Notes under the pieces: model-generated | What the model saw: the letters and a program-made list of their open reading frames with translations, nothing else | Told to the model about the DNA's origin: nothing | Database searches by the model: none | Program-made: the position numbers and the translations under genes | Part shown: one piece after another, positions 49,185-59,504 of the stretch | How positions within the stretch are numbered: position 1 is the first letter of the stretch | Layout: each line of letters begins with the position of its first letter | DNA from: Pseudocercospora fijiensis CIRAD86 | Lineage: Eukaryota; Ascomycota; Dothideomycetes; Mycosphaerellales; Mycosphaerellaceae | Assembly (NCBI RefSeq): GCF_000340215.1 | Contig: NW_006921533.1 | Span: 4,242,979 to 4,306,978, forward strand | Direction: 5' to 3' | DNA length: 64,000 nucleotides

Positions 49185-51315
49185 CTATGCCTCTAGTCGC
49201 TAGCAATTCTGGCCTTAGGCATTTAACTAGCAGCAGTCGGCGGCTATTACGTTGCGTTAAAAGTGCGATAATGTATAGCCGTTATTGTTGCCTTACTATT
49301 ATAGCTAAATAGCGCAATCCTATTAGTAGAAGCAAACCTTACCTACGATGCGCTAATTTAGACCTACGCTTCCTAGTTCAACTTCTTCTTCTTCTTCTTC
49401 TTCTTCTATACACACTAATATACCAACACCCCTAGTAACATACTAGCTGTCGGCGTATATAACAGTGTCGATACCTCTTTGTCGCATATAGGTAGCTCTA
49501 TAGCGATTAATACTATCTCCTAACTAGTCCTACGGCTTGCTACCGATAGAACCGCTTAAGTTAGTTAAGGTTCCTCGGCAGGTAGTTTGTTTAGTCCTTT
49601 TAGTCTCCGATAGGCTTTGTCGACGTAAGACGTTGCGAAGGCGACTCTCCTAGCGAGTAGGTATACTATAGCTTTAGCGGGCGTCGACTGCGCATTTAAC
49701 TAAAAGAGTATAGTTATTATTAGAATATCGCAGTGCAAACTATAGAGGTCTTAGATAGATTAGCGGAGGTAAAAACTCTTTAGTAAGGTATACCTATAAT
49801 GCGGCTAACGGTCTAACTCGGTAAAAACTCTTTAGTAAGGTATACCTTAAGTAGCGGCTCGATAGCGACTCTCCTACTAAGTAGATAGGATAGGTTCGTA
49901 GCATTGCTATAGGCCTAACTCGGTAAAAACTCTTTAGTGAGGTACACCTTAAGTAGCGGCTATAGGCTTCCTACGTTCGGATTCTTTATAGGATAATATA
50001 CGCGTATCTAGTTAAGTCGGCGTAACGCCTTCGTTAGGACTGTTAGTTATAATAACCTTAGTCGTTGCGTAAGGGCCTCTAGTATACTTAAGCCCGAAGG
50101 CGCTTAGTCTCTGCTATACGACTGCAGCCCTTTGCGCATTAAGACTGCTATTCGACTATAGTGCGCACCGATCCGAAAGCGCATTAAGACTGTTATCCGA
50201 CTGTAGTACGCCTCCTTTTGTTCTAGTAAGCGCATCGACATTGCTATATAACTGCAACGCGCTCGATAACCTCTTCTGCGGTATCTCTAATACTAAGGGC
50301 GCGTTACATCTATTATTGTCTAGGTACTAATAGGTATCGCTTTAGCGAATAGGCTATTGTGTTTCGCTTAATAAGTCCCGTCCTATATACCTTGTCTTCG
50401 GTTATACGTGCTGTAGTTGGTAATAGAATACGCTAATTGCTACGTATGCGCGTACATATACTTGTACTTATTACGCGTACCCGTAGCAAATAGGCTATAT
50501 GTAATTCTAGTGTGTTTCGGGGCGTGTGCTTCTATAGCCGCTTAGTGCCGCTAGTTAAATAGATCCCTAGACGCAATTGCTCTTATCTATACTGTCTTGT
50601 ATAGCAGCCAGTCCTTCTAGTAGATCGTAACTAAGATTTAAGCAAAGGAGGGCGTTAACGTAAGAGGGCTATTATAGCTTCTCGAAGAGTGCTTACGCTC
50701 GATGTACGTTATCGCCTCGCGTATCTATCCTTGCCGTATATATTGTAGTACCTATAAGAGCATGCGGTGTAATAAGTATAGTGCTAGTCTCGCTAGTGCT
50801 AGTCTCGCTAGTGCTAGTCTCGCTAGTGCTAGTCTCGCTAGTGCTAGTCTCGCTAGTGCTAGTCTCGCTAGTGCTAGTCTCGCTAGTGCTAGTCTCGCTA
50901 GTGCTAGTCTCGCTAGTACTAGTCTCGCTAGTAACTTCTCGCTAGTAACTTCTCGCTAGTAACTTCTCGCTAGTAACTTCTCGCTAGTAACTTCTCGCTA
51001 GTATTAGTAACTTCTCGCTAGTATTAGTAACTTCTCGGGTTTCGGAGGCGGTTCTTAGTACCTAAGGCGGCCGTCGTTATCGTATTAGACACTTTTGTTA
51101 GCGCTATTTGCTAGAAACGCGCTAAATCGACGTATCTCGCTATACTAGTAATGCTATTGTGAAAGTCGTAAAAGTCGGTATTGTAAATACGCGGAAGGAA
51201 GCAGCTATAACGTTTAATCCTACCAATTAAGCGCTCTGCTATACTAAATCCGGGGTCTTAGCGGGACTCGGCATCCTTGTCGCTTCCTCGAATTTACGCT
51301 TCTCGCCTAGCTCTT
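49185..51315. repeat. Conserved non-coding core of unit C
   Basis: Matches the cores of A and B block by block, for example 49,425-49,590 against 5,697-5,870 and 37,562-37,735, with only scattered differences, many of them transitions. Confidence 0.85.
50781..51030. repeat. 15-mer array (GTGCTAGTCTCGCTA)n, then AACTTCTCGCTAGT units
   Basis: Unit C version of the core minisatellite; about nine perfect 15-mers. Confidence 0.9.
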
Positions 51316-51419
51316 ATATACTATCGATACCTACGACTATCTACAAACCCTTATCGCAAAAGACACGATAGAAGAGCCTGCTTAGCGAGCTTACAAGGAC
51401 ATAATAGAAGGGTGTTTAG

Positions 51420-51720
51420 GAAGGACCTTATTAAATGCCAATTCTAGTGCTATCCTAGTACTATCTCTAGCACTATCTCTATTGCCAATTCTAGCGCCAT
51501 TTTACTACATATTACACGCTAGCTCTCGTAGAAGCAGCTTAACTAGGCATCCTATATTATATACCGGCTCTCGTAGAAGCAGCTAAACTAGGCATTATAC
51601 GCTAGCTCTCGTAGAAGCAGCTAAACTAGGCACTACTATACGCTAGCTCTCGCAGAAGCAGCTAAACTAGGCATTACACGCTAGCTCTCGCAGAAGCAGC
51701 TAAACTAGGCATGCTCTCGT
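51420..51720. repeat. Minisatellite field of unit C
   Basis: GCTCTCGCAGAAGCAGCTAA plus ACTAGGCAT repeats, as in units A and B. Confidence 0.85.
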
Positions 51721-51726
51721 AGAATA

Positions 51727-54700
51727 TTATATACTAAACATTAGTAAGTCTTCTGCATCGTTACCTTCCTACTAGCTAGCCTTACGCCTACGCTCTCTCT
51801 CTCGAGCCGATAGCGTACGAGTACGACCTAAGCGACGGCTTAATCTACTATTACTACCTCCTGCTTAGCTACTACTACCTTCTGCTCGGCGACGCGCAGT
51901 CTCCTCGTAATCTAGATCCTATATAGCTCGACCTCTAGTATTCTTCGCTGCTATCTTCTTACGAGCCTCGATAGTAGAGCGAGTAGAATTCTAGGTGTTC
52001 TTCTATAACTAGTTACGGCGCTACTATTAGTTAGTAGGCTAAGCGGTAGGTTGTATAAGCCGAGGCGCGGTACCGGCGGCCGTAGCAGCAGCCTCCTTTG
52101 CCTTCTTATTGTCGTCCTCCTTCTTCTTCTTCTCTATAGCGAAGACCTCGTATCTAGCAAAGACACTATAGATAATGCGGTTCATCTCTAGGAGAAGCGC
52201 TTCTATAGGGATCTCTCGACGGTTGTTCGCTTTATCGGCTTAATACTACGTATAGAACTCTATAGCCCGCTCTTCGATATCTGTTTCCTTAATAGGAGCG
52301 TCGTAATCCTAGCCGTAAAAAGAAGTGTAGCTTCGGAAGGTATTATCCGTACGGCCGTACTTCTAGTTAAAGACATTGTAGAGATTCTATAGGGCAGGCT
52401 CCGGTACTATAAATGCGGATAGGATTACTCTAAATAGGCGATTGTCGTATTAATCTAGAAAGATTAACTCTACAATGTTAGAGATAAAGGTCTCGAGATA
52501 TAATAGGGCGTAGTGCTAAGTTAATCTAGTAGTAGGGGCTGTTAGTGCCTTTAGCACTAGTAGAGTAGTGTAGCCCTCCTAGACTAGCCGATTTAGAAGA
52601 TCTAGATTGTATATACTACAACAATCGGCGGTACCTACTACGACCTTGTCGATAGGATATATACACTCGTATTCGCTATAGATCTCTAAGATTATACTAC
52701 GAAAGCAACGGCGATACGCTAGGTTAGGGTAGTAGCGTATGTTCTATAACTATAGCTAGATATCTAGGGTGTTATTGCGCTAGCCGATCTCCTTGTTAGA
52801 CTAGGGCTTCTTAGTAGCGTTCTTAGCGATCGCTTTTGCGATAGCGTTATTAAAAGGATTGCCTATAGACTAAAAAGGACGAGGTAGCATAGTAACTGCT
52901 TGCTACTAAGCGGCTACAATAGTGTCCTTATCTTCCCCTTTATCCTTCTAACTAAACGCATCGAAGATAGCCTTATTAACGTCAAACTCCTTACTAGGAA
53001 CGGTAGTATATCGAAGGTTAGATAGTCGGACTAGGACATAGTCCTATAATTAATAGGGCACAACGGCATTAGTACTAGGCGCTATTAGGTGTCGTAGGAT
53101 TATCGAGCGGTGCTTAGAACCCTCTACTATACGCTTTTCTAGATCATTAAGCTAGTATAGCGCGAATATAACTGCTAATACTTCTATGCTAGGGATGCGA
53201 GCCGCTCGACTAAACTTCTATATTAGATTATCGACATCCTTAGTAATTGGAAGCTTAATCTAGATTACTAGGGCGATATCTAGTATATTAACCCTAGTAG
53301 AAGTTGCTAGAGTGCCGAATAGGATACGGATTTGAGACTCTCGCTTCTTAAACTCCTTATATCGCTTGTCCTTATCGATATTAGCTATATACGCCGTATA
53401 GAAGGACACAATACCGAGCATATAGATAGTGCGGTCTCCGCTAGGCACTAATAGCTCTCTATCCTAAGTATACTTCCGCGAGTATTGCTTAGCCGGGGAC
53501 TTCTTGTTAATGTAATTAGTTAAGAGTACGAGCTACTAGCACATCGTTACTCGGGCCTTGTCGATCTACTTGCGACTATTAATAAATATAATAGTCTTCT
53601 AGATATTCTATAGTGTAGCTAAGCTCTTATTGTCTATTATATACTAGACCGCAAAGTACAGGTAATCGAAGCCTATTATCTAGCCCTTCGGGATTTCTTA
53701 TAAGATGTATCTAGTATCCGGGCGATCGATAGTACTCTAGATAACCTAGGTCTAGAAAGCGCTATTGCCCTATAGACGGAGGCTATACTCGAGGAGGTAC
53801 TTCTTAGTTTCCTTAGTTAATGTAGTAGAGCACGCGAGAATAGTCGTATCCTATATTATAAGCTAGCGAAGGAGGTAAAGGACACTATAATCTCCGCGGA
53901 AGTCCTTCTACTTAAGATGTATATACGCCTTATCCTATATCTATAAGCTAAGGCGATCGGTAATACTACGTAGGGCCTCCTAGAAATTAGCGCTTATTGC
54001 TTGCTCGGGACTGTAGATAATATGCTAATATCGGCCTTCCTTAATGTTTACTAGCATGCCTAGATCCTTCTCCTTAGTCTAGGCAGTAAGGACGCAGACC
54101 TTAATTAGATTCTGCTTATCCGGATCTAGCTAGCGGATAGCTTGCACTATATCCTCGCTCTGCTTATTAGCGATGCGGGTTAGCGGCACGATCTGTAATA
54201 TAATAAAGCTAGTAAGCATAGTATAGGCCTAGAAGATAATCGTTTTGCTAGCGCTAGTACGAGCTAAAAGTAACACATCCTGTCTCCCGAAGATAATAGT
54301 ATAGATATAGTCGAGCTGTATCTTAGTCGGTTCTAGTAATAGCTCGCGATAGGGATGCATTAGCTTTAATATACGCCGTAGACTATGCTCGACAATGCGA
54401 CGATAGAATAGTATCGCCTATTAATTGCTACTAGTATCCTATACAAGTAGCTATACTTCCTCGAGGCTATACTCGTCTATATTAGCGTAGCGCTATTCGA
54501 AGTATGCCGCCTAACTAGCTTTATTATCCTCGTTAAGTTCTAGCATCTCTAGCTCGCGGTCGATAGTCTATTAAGGCTCTATTCGATTAATTGCAGGCCG
54601 ACCGGGCAGGCGTACGAAGTACTTATCGCCTTCCTTCTTACGCCGATTTCTAGCGCTAGCGCTAGTATCGCCGACATTAAGTCTGCCCTTCTTAGCCTTA

Positions 54701-54741
54701 TCGCGATCGCGCGTAGAGAGGTTAGAGAGCGCGTTAGGCAT
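51727..54741 (-). pseudogene. RecQ-like DNA helicase of unit C, RIP-inactivated
   Basis: The minus-strand frame opens with a clear ATG at 54,741 (MPNALSNLSTRDRDKAKKG) and stays in the same frame to TAA at 51,727, 1,004 codons. The N-terminal 130 residues are basic then acidic, with a YFVRLPGRP motif. The helicase part shows LLLARTSASKT (Walker A), motif II as D-K-A-Y followed by K-D-F-R, and an IVSFYTAYIANIDKDKRYKEF block (stop-free 53,260-53,448). A Gln-, Arg- and Glu-rich tail follows. D-K-A-Y equals RecQ D-E-A-H after one G-to-A and one C-to-T change in RIP context. Confidence 0.72.
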
Positions 54742-55650
54742 TACGGTCGCCTATTATATACTATCGGAAGTGTTAGCGGAAGTGTTAGTATAGTAGATAT
54801 AGAAGATATCGGAAGACTAGGTTTCGAGTATTAGATATAACAGTCGGGGTCTGTTAAGCGGTAGTGTATACGACTTTAAGAAGCAGCGAAGACTGCGGAG
54901 CGGGTATCCGTACTATTTAGAACAGTAGGTCTCAGCGCTCGAGTGTCGCTATCGCGGATATTCGGGCAGCTAATATACTAGATGCGATATAGAGGCACTA
55001 AATACTGGATTATCCGGTAGCGCACAACGTTAAACACGATCGCGGATATGTCTTAAAGGTGTCTAAGAAGTTTTAAGTTGCTAGGTATCCGTATAGATAT
55101 CGAGGTTTCGATAAATTAGCGAAATAGCTATTTTAAGGGTAGGTACCGATAGGTAGCGAGCACAAGTAAAGCATAGCAAATACGGGTAAAGCGACACTTA
55201 GAGGTGTTAGAGCATTGCTTTCTAAGGTTCCTCGTATAGATAGAGTATTCTAGAAGATAGTTGTTGTCTATTGCAACATAGGTATTCGTAGAATAAACGC
55301 GAAGCCGAAACTGTCCGTATAGTTAGAATAGACTATAGATCTCACTTTTACGATACTAATTTCAAAATATTTACGATGTATTGCGCCTTCCTATACTATA
55401 GAACCCCCTCTATATATGCTAAGCCCTATCTATAGTAGGTGTTAAGTTGTAAATCTATATATGCTCTATAAGGAGGTGTTACAAATAAGGAATCGCCCGA
55501 TTAGTACAGTTTGTCTTTAGGCGCTTCGCTAAGGCTCGCTCTTCCTTCTATACTATACTACATTAAGAAAACCCGAGATCCGGTGCACGTAGAATATAAA
55601 GGAAGTTACGAGTATAAAGCGAAAATAGCCTAAGATAGAGGCAGACGCCG
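54742..55650. other. Right flank of unit C
   Basis: No gene. Shares the ACACTTAGAGG motif and following GAGC..TTCTAAGG block with the right flank of unit B (44,406-44,450), supporting homology of the two flanks. Confidence 0.5.
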
Positions 55651-55659
55651 CCGCTAGTT

Positions 55660-57246
55660 AAGAAGAGGTCTAGAGGCGCCGGTAAGAAGAAACAAGCGGA
55701 TAAGACCGAGGCGCCAATAATTGAGGTAAATAAGGACTCTACTACGGGCACTACGGCTTCGGGTACCAATAATTGCCCTGCTAGTAACGTTAGCGGTAAG
55801 ATAGTAGGCTTAGAGACAGCTTCTTCTACTGCGACTTCGTCCTTCGAGTCTTCCGCTTCTACTAGACTTCGAGCTCTTAGTCGTAGAGCTGTCGCTCTTA
55901 CGCTAGAGTCTTACACTCGTAAGCGGCTTACAAATAAGAAGGGGTTGCGCTTGTTAGACTATAAGGGCACTTAGTATGTTATCGACACTGCTAAGAAGTC
56001 TAAGGATAAGAAACAGGTCGCTATAAAGCAGTATATATACGACGTCTGCGATCTAGCCGAAGGGTAGACCGGCTTCAAGTAGGCAGGCAAGGTAACCGAG
56101 AAGTTCAATCTCGAGCGTTGTATAAGGGTGTCTTTAGTCGCTTATTGCAAAGAGGTTAAAGAGAAGGACTATTATTAAGAGAGCTAGCTACAACCGATCG
56201 ACGATAATAATAGAGCTTCTAAAGAAGACAAAGCTTATAGCCGTACCTACGACCGCTTATTCGAATAGTTAGAAGAAGGATTAACTAACCCTCGTATCGA
56301 TATATATTTCTATACGAAGCCTCGTCCGGCAGGCGCTAGACTAGTTGCCTTAGCTTAGCGACAAGGCGGCAAGCAGAAGAAGGGCACTCCTAGTTAGCAA
56401 TAGCTTGCCTTAGCGGACACTTAAGTAATAGAATTAAATACTGCTAGTAACTTCGAGGTTAACATTCGAGCCGAGTTTGCCTACAATCTAGTAGGGTGTC
56501 GTAACGTAAAGATTAAAGGACCGAAGACTTATTGCTAGCGCAACCCTGCTAAGTAAGACGTGCCTAACGAACACTAGTTAATAACTAGTAAAGTAATCAA
56601 GTTACTAGCGAGGAAGATTGCCGCCGAGGAGTAGAAATTTAGCGATTAAATACACCTAGAGGTTCTTATCTTAATAATAAAGCTCCACTTCGAGAGAGAT
56701 GTTACTAAGAAGGTTACTAAGCAGCTTAGGAAGAAGGGTGTAGCTATAGGTTATAGCGACTCGACTCTAGCTAAAGCCCGCCCTAAATAGGCTCCTATTA
56801 ATATTATCTTCGGAGACAAGGCGGCAGCTAGTTTTATAGCAGCTATAGGTCTAGGCTATATACCTACAACGCTATCTAAGACTCCTACTCGTTCTCTTCT
56901 AAGGCCGGGCCTTCCGAAGGATATCTCTATACTAACAGTACTGCCGGAAGGGTTACTAAACTATAGGTTAGAGAGTAAGGAGCTTCGGGTAGGGTATTTC
57001 TAGTAGGCTCTTTAGATACCGCCCTTCGTCGATTTAGCGCCTATACGGTCCCTTTAGAAGCTATACATCGACGAGGACTTTAATATTATTACCGTCGCTA
57101 ATATAGACAAGAAGACCTAGAAGGAAGAGACTCAATTAGCGAGTAGAATGAGGTTTAAAGTTAAGGAGTTAGTCGAGAAGTTCTTACTACTAAAAGCTAA
57201 TAAGATTATAGCGGCGGAGCTAGCCGGAGCTAAGGAGACTGCGTAA
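55660..57246 (+). pseudogene. Degraded gene of unknown family
   Basis: A single plus-strand frame of about 528 codons ends at TAA 57,244-57,246. About 20 internal stops are nearly all TAG, with no frameshift. The predicted protein is basic, rich in Lys, Ala and Ser near the N-terminus (KKRSRGAGKKKQ-like). It contains a middle stretch with RIDIYFYTKPRP and a later INIIFGDKAAASFIAAIGLGYIP segment. I do not recognise the family and no ATG is evident. It is convergent with the neighbouring mariner-like transposase and may be the cargo or second gene of another element. Confidence 0.5.
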
Positions 57247-57350
57247 AGGAACGAATTCGGCTTCGATTCTCGCATTTACTATATAACGTTAATACCATTA
57301 ATTTTTGTAATACTAACGGGCGCCGCTATATAAGACTAAATCTATCTCAT

Positions 57351-58732
57351 TTGTCTAATTTGAAGTATTTACATACGTTGTATGTTAAGAAACTTGCAGC
57401 ATCTAAAAGCTAGCTATTCGAACATTTATATAGGTTCTTAGGACTGTGCGCGCTAGTAGATTTAGCGCAGGTGCCTCGCTACCTAACAAACTTCTAGTAT
57501 CTAGATCTATTCTTCTTTACTATCTTCCTTACTCTCTATATCCTTATACTACTTATTAATTATCGCCGCTAGCGTAGATAGAGCCTAGGCGTGCTATACG
57601 GACTCTTCTAGATTAAGACCTATTAGATCTTATACGTAGCCGGCCGCACTAACGAAGTCCTCCTCGGAAAACTCGAAATCTCGATAATATACGTTGTATC
57701 CGGCATATTCGAAGAGTTTCTACGCTCGTAGACCGCTATAGCGCTACAGACAATAATATAGGAAGTCGCCGAAGTTCTTAAAGTATTCTAAGTCGCGAAT
57801 GTGCTTTTTAATAAAGGCCTTTAGGTAGTTGAAGGTTTGTTCGATAGGATTAAGATCCGGTAAGTACGGCGGTAAGTACTCGAGTTAGTAACTAGCTAAC
57901 AATATCGTATCTCTAACTTCTAAACTATAGTAGATACTAGCATTGTCTATTATAAAGATTATCGGCGGATAGCCTTCGAGCGTAGGTATAACTCTCTTAG
58001 TTAGCTAGTTAATAAAGATCTCTCGAGTAATTAAGCCTTATCGACTTATCGTATACGGCAGATAACTATTAATAGTAAAAGCCGGCAGTATCGACTAGCG
58101 GACCTTACGTTAAGCGTACCTAAAGTCGCGGCAATCTACGCCCTTTAGAGACTATCTATACTTGCGCTAACTAGTCTTCTAATTATAGGCCGTCTCGTCG
58201 ATAAAGATTAACCTATCTACCGGCTATTTAGCGTACCTAAACATCTATAAAGCCCTTAGTAACGGGTTACGCTCCTTCGCTATCCTACGATACGCTTTAC
58301 GACTCTAGTTATACTTCTTTAGCACTATTAATAACTGCCGATATTTTAACGTCTCCGCGAGCTCCGGCTACTCGTCGATTACAACCTCTATTATCTCTGT
58401 AAAATAGGCGTTAGGACGAGTGCCTAAGTATACTAGAATAAACGTCTCTTAAGCGTAGGTTAAGATCGTTAGTCTACTACGCTTTATTATACGAGGTAGA
58501 TACAACTCGCTAAACAACTTCTAATTGTTAAGTAGTCGATATATCGTACGCCGATCGATAGGGAGCTTGGTATTCTTAATAGTCTAGTCGATATTGTTAC
58601 CCTTTGCAAAGCAGTCCTTAATTAGCTGCTGATGCGCCGGAGTGAGCTCTTTGCCTAGCTGCATGCTTGTTATACCTCGGAAACGGCTATACTACTGTTC
58701 TACAGCGACAACTTTGGCTTCAAAATGGACTA
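57351..58732 (-). mobile_element. Tc1/mariner-like transposon, about 1.4 kb
   Basis: Bounded by imperfect inverted ends: TTGTCTAATTTGAAG at 57,351-57,365 against the inverse of CTTCAAAATGGACTA at 58,718-58,732. One internal reverse transposase gene. Length is typical of the family. Exact ends are uncertain. Confidence 0.5.
57508..58664 (-). pseudogene. Tc1/mariner-like DDE transposase, RIP-degraded
   Basis: ATG at 58,664 opens MQLGKELTPAHQQLIKD, an N-terminal HTH start. There is a LPIDRRTIYRLL helix-turn-helix segment, then the DDE core: first Asp in LIFIDETAYN (about 58,205), second in IIFIIDNASIYY (about 57,955), and the third acidic residue in LPPYLPDLNPIEQTFNYLK (about 57,860). These are the pfam DDE_3 signatures. 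Roughly 380 codons. Stops are mostly TAG. My assumed 3' end at 57,508 is not in phase with the ATG, so there is either a small indel or a different end. Confidence 0.75.
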
Positions 58733-58959
58733 GTATACTACAAGGCAAGAGACAGAGAAGATAGGCACTTTGAAAGAGCTAGAATTGGTGGAAATTGGGT
58801 GTGATGCTGCTCCTTGTCGCTTGGCGGCCCCTCTAGCCGGAAATGACAGGTATTTCCGGAACCTCAGTAGGCTCTTCTACGAAGACTTCTTCTACACACT
58901 AGACTATATACAGAAGAGCCGAGAACCGATCGACGCTAATTGCACGTAGGTTGGGTGAA

Positions 58960-59030
58960 GGAAGGTGGAAGGTGGAAGATAGAAGGTGGAAGGTGGAAGG
59001 TGGAAGGTAGAAGGTAGAAGGTAGAAGGTG
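58960..59030. repeat. Heptamer microsatellite (GGTGGAA/GGTAGAA)n
   Basis: About ten copies of the 7-mer, the reverse complement of TTCCACC/TTCTACC. Both versions are interspersed, differing by the CpA-to-TpA step. Confidence 0.9.
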
Positions 59031-59390
59031 GGATGAAGTCTATAAGAAGAGCCTGAGAAGGAGGTAGCCATTAGCGACGGAGTCAGCAGAGCCAAGGTGT
59101 TCGCCAAGCATACTGTAAGATCAGCCCAGCCATCTCATCTGCCTTCTTCGAGAAACGAGGTTTCCACTGACGCCGACCTGCATCTCCGAGATGCCATTTA
59201 CCAGGCTACACCGGAGATGATCTGCCCAGGAACAGCGAGTGAATACAAATAGGGAAGATGGGGGGTTAGGCCAGTGGAAGAAAGAATAGGAGCGGAGAAG
59301 TGGAAGCAAAGCCGGAATGATGGCCAGCTCCCTGCAAGCTCCTCCTCTCTAGTAGCTCCAGTATGCTCCAGAGTTGCATCACTGTGTAAT

Positions 59391-59416
59391 CGCCTCGCCT
59401 AGGCCTAGGCGAGGCG
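59391..59416. promoter_or_regulatory. Perfect 26-bp palindrome upstream of cyanase
   Basis: CGCCTCGCCTAGG followed by its exact inverse complement, with no spacer. It ends 88 bp before the cyanase ATG. It could bind a dimeric factor or form a cruciform. No known site is claimed. Confidence 0.75.
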
Positions 59417-59504
59417 AGTATTTGAGCTCCAGAATCCGCCGTCAACGCAAGTCAATCGCAAATTCGAGCACCATACCACCATCTAACCTCACACAACACT
59501 CATC

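Larger units (their letters stand above)
45232..55519. mobile_element. Unit C: composite DUF6589 + RecQ element
   Basis: Third copy in the same orientation. It has a DUF6589 gene (45,769-48,924, plus), a conserved core (49,185-51,315), a minisatellite field (51,420-51,720) and a RecQ-like helicase gene (54,741-51,727, minus). Ends are tentative: TAAGGAC at 45,230 on the left and TTTGTCTTTA at about 55,509-55,518 on the right both resemble the unit B terminal repeat. The right one is at the distance expected from the shared CTTAGAGG motif (44,408 in B, 55,188 in C). Confidence 0.6.
58745..59504. other. Left end of gene island 2 and cyanase promoter
   Basis: Composition returns to normal at about 58,740. 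Contains the heptamer array and a 26-bp palindrome listed separately. No gene. Confidence 0.55.
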
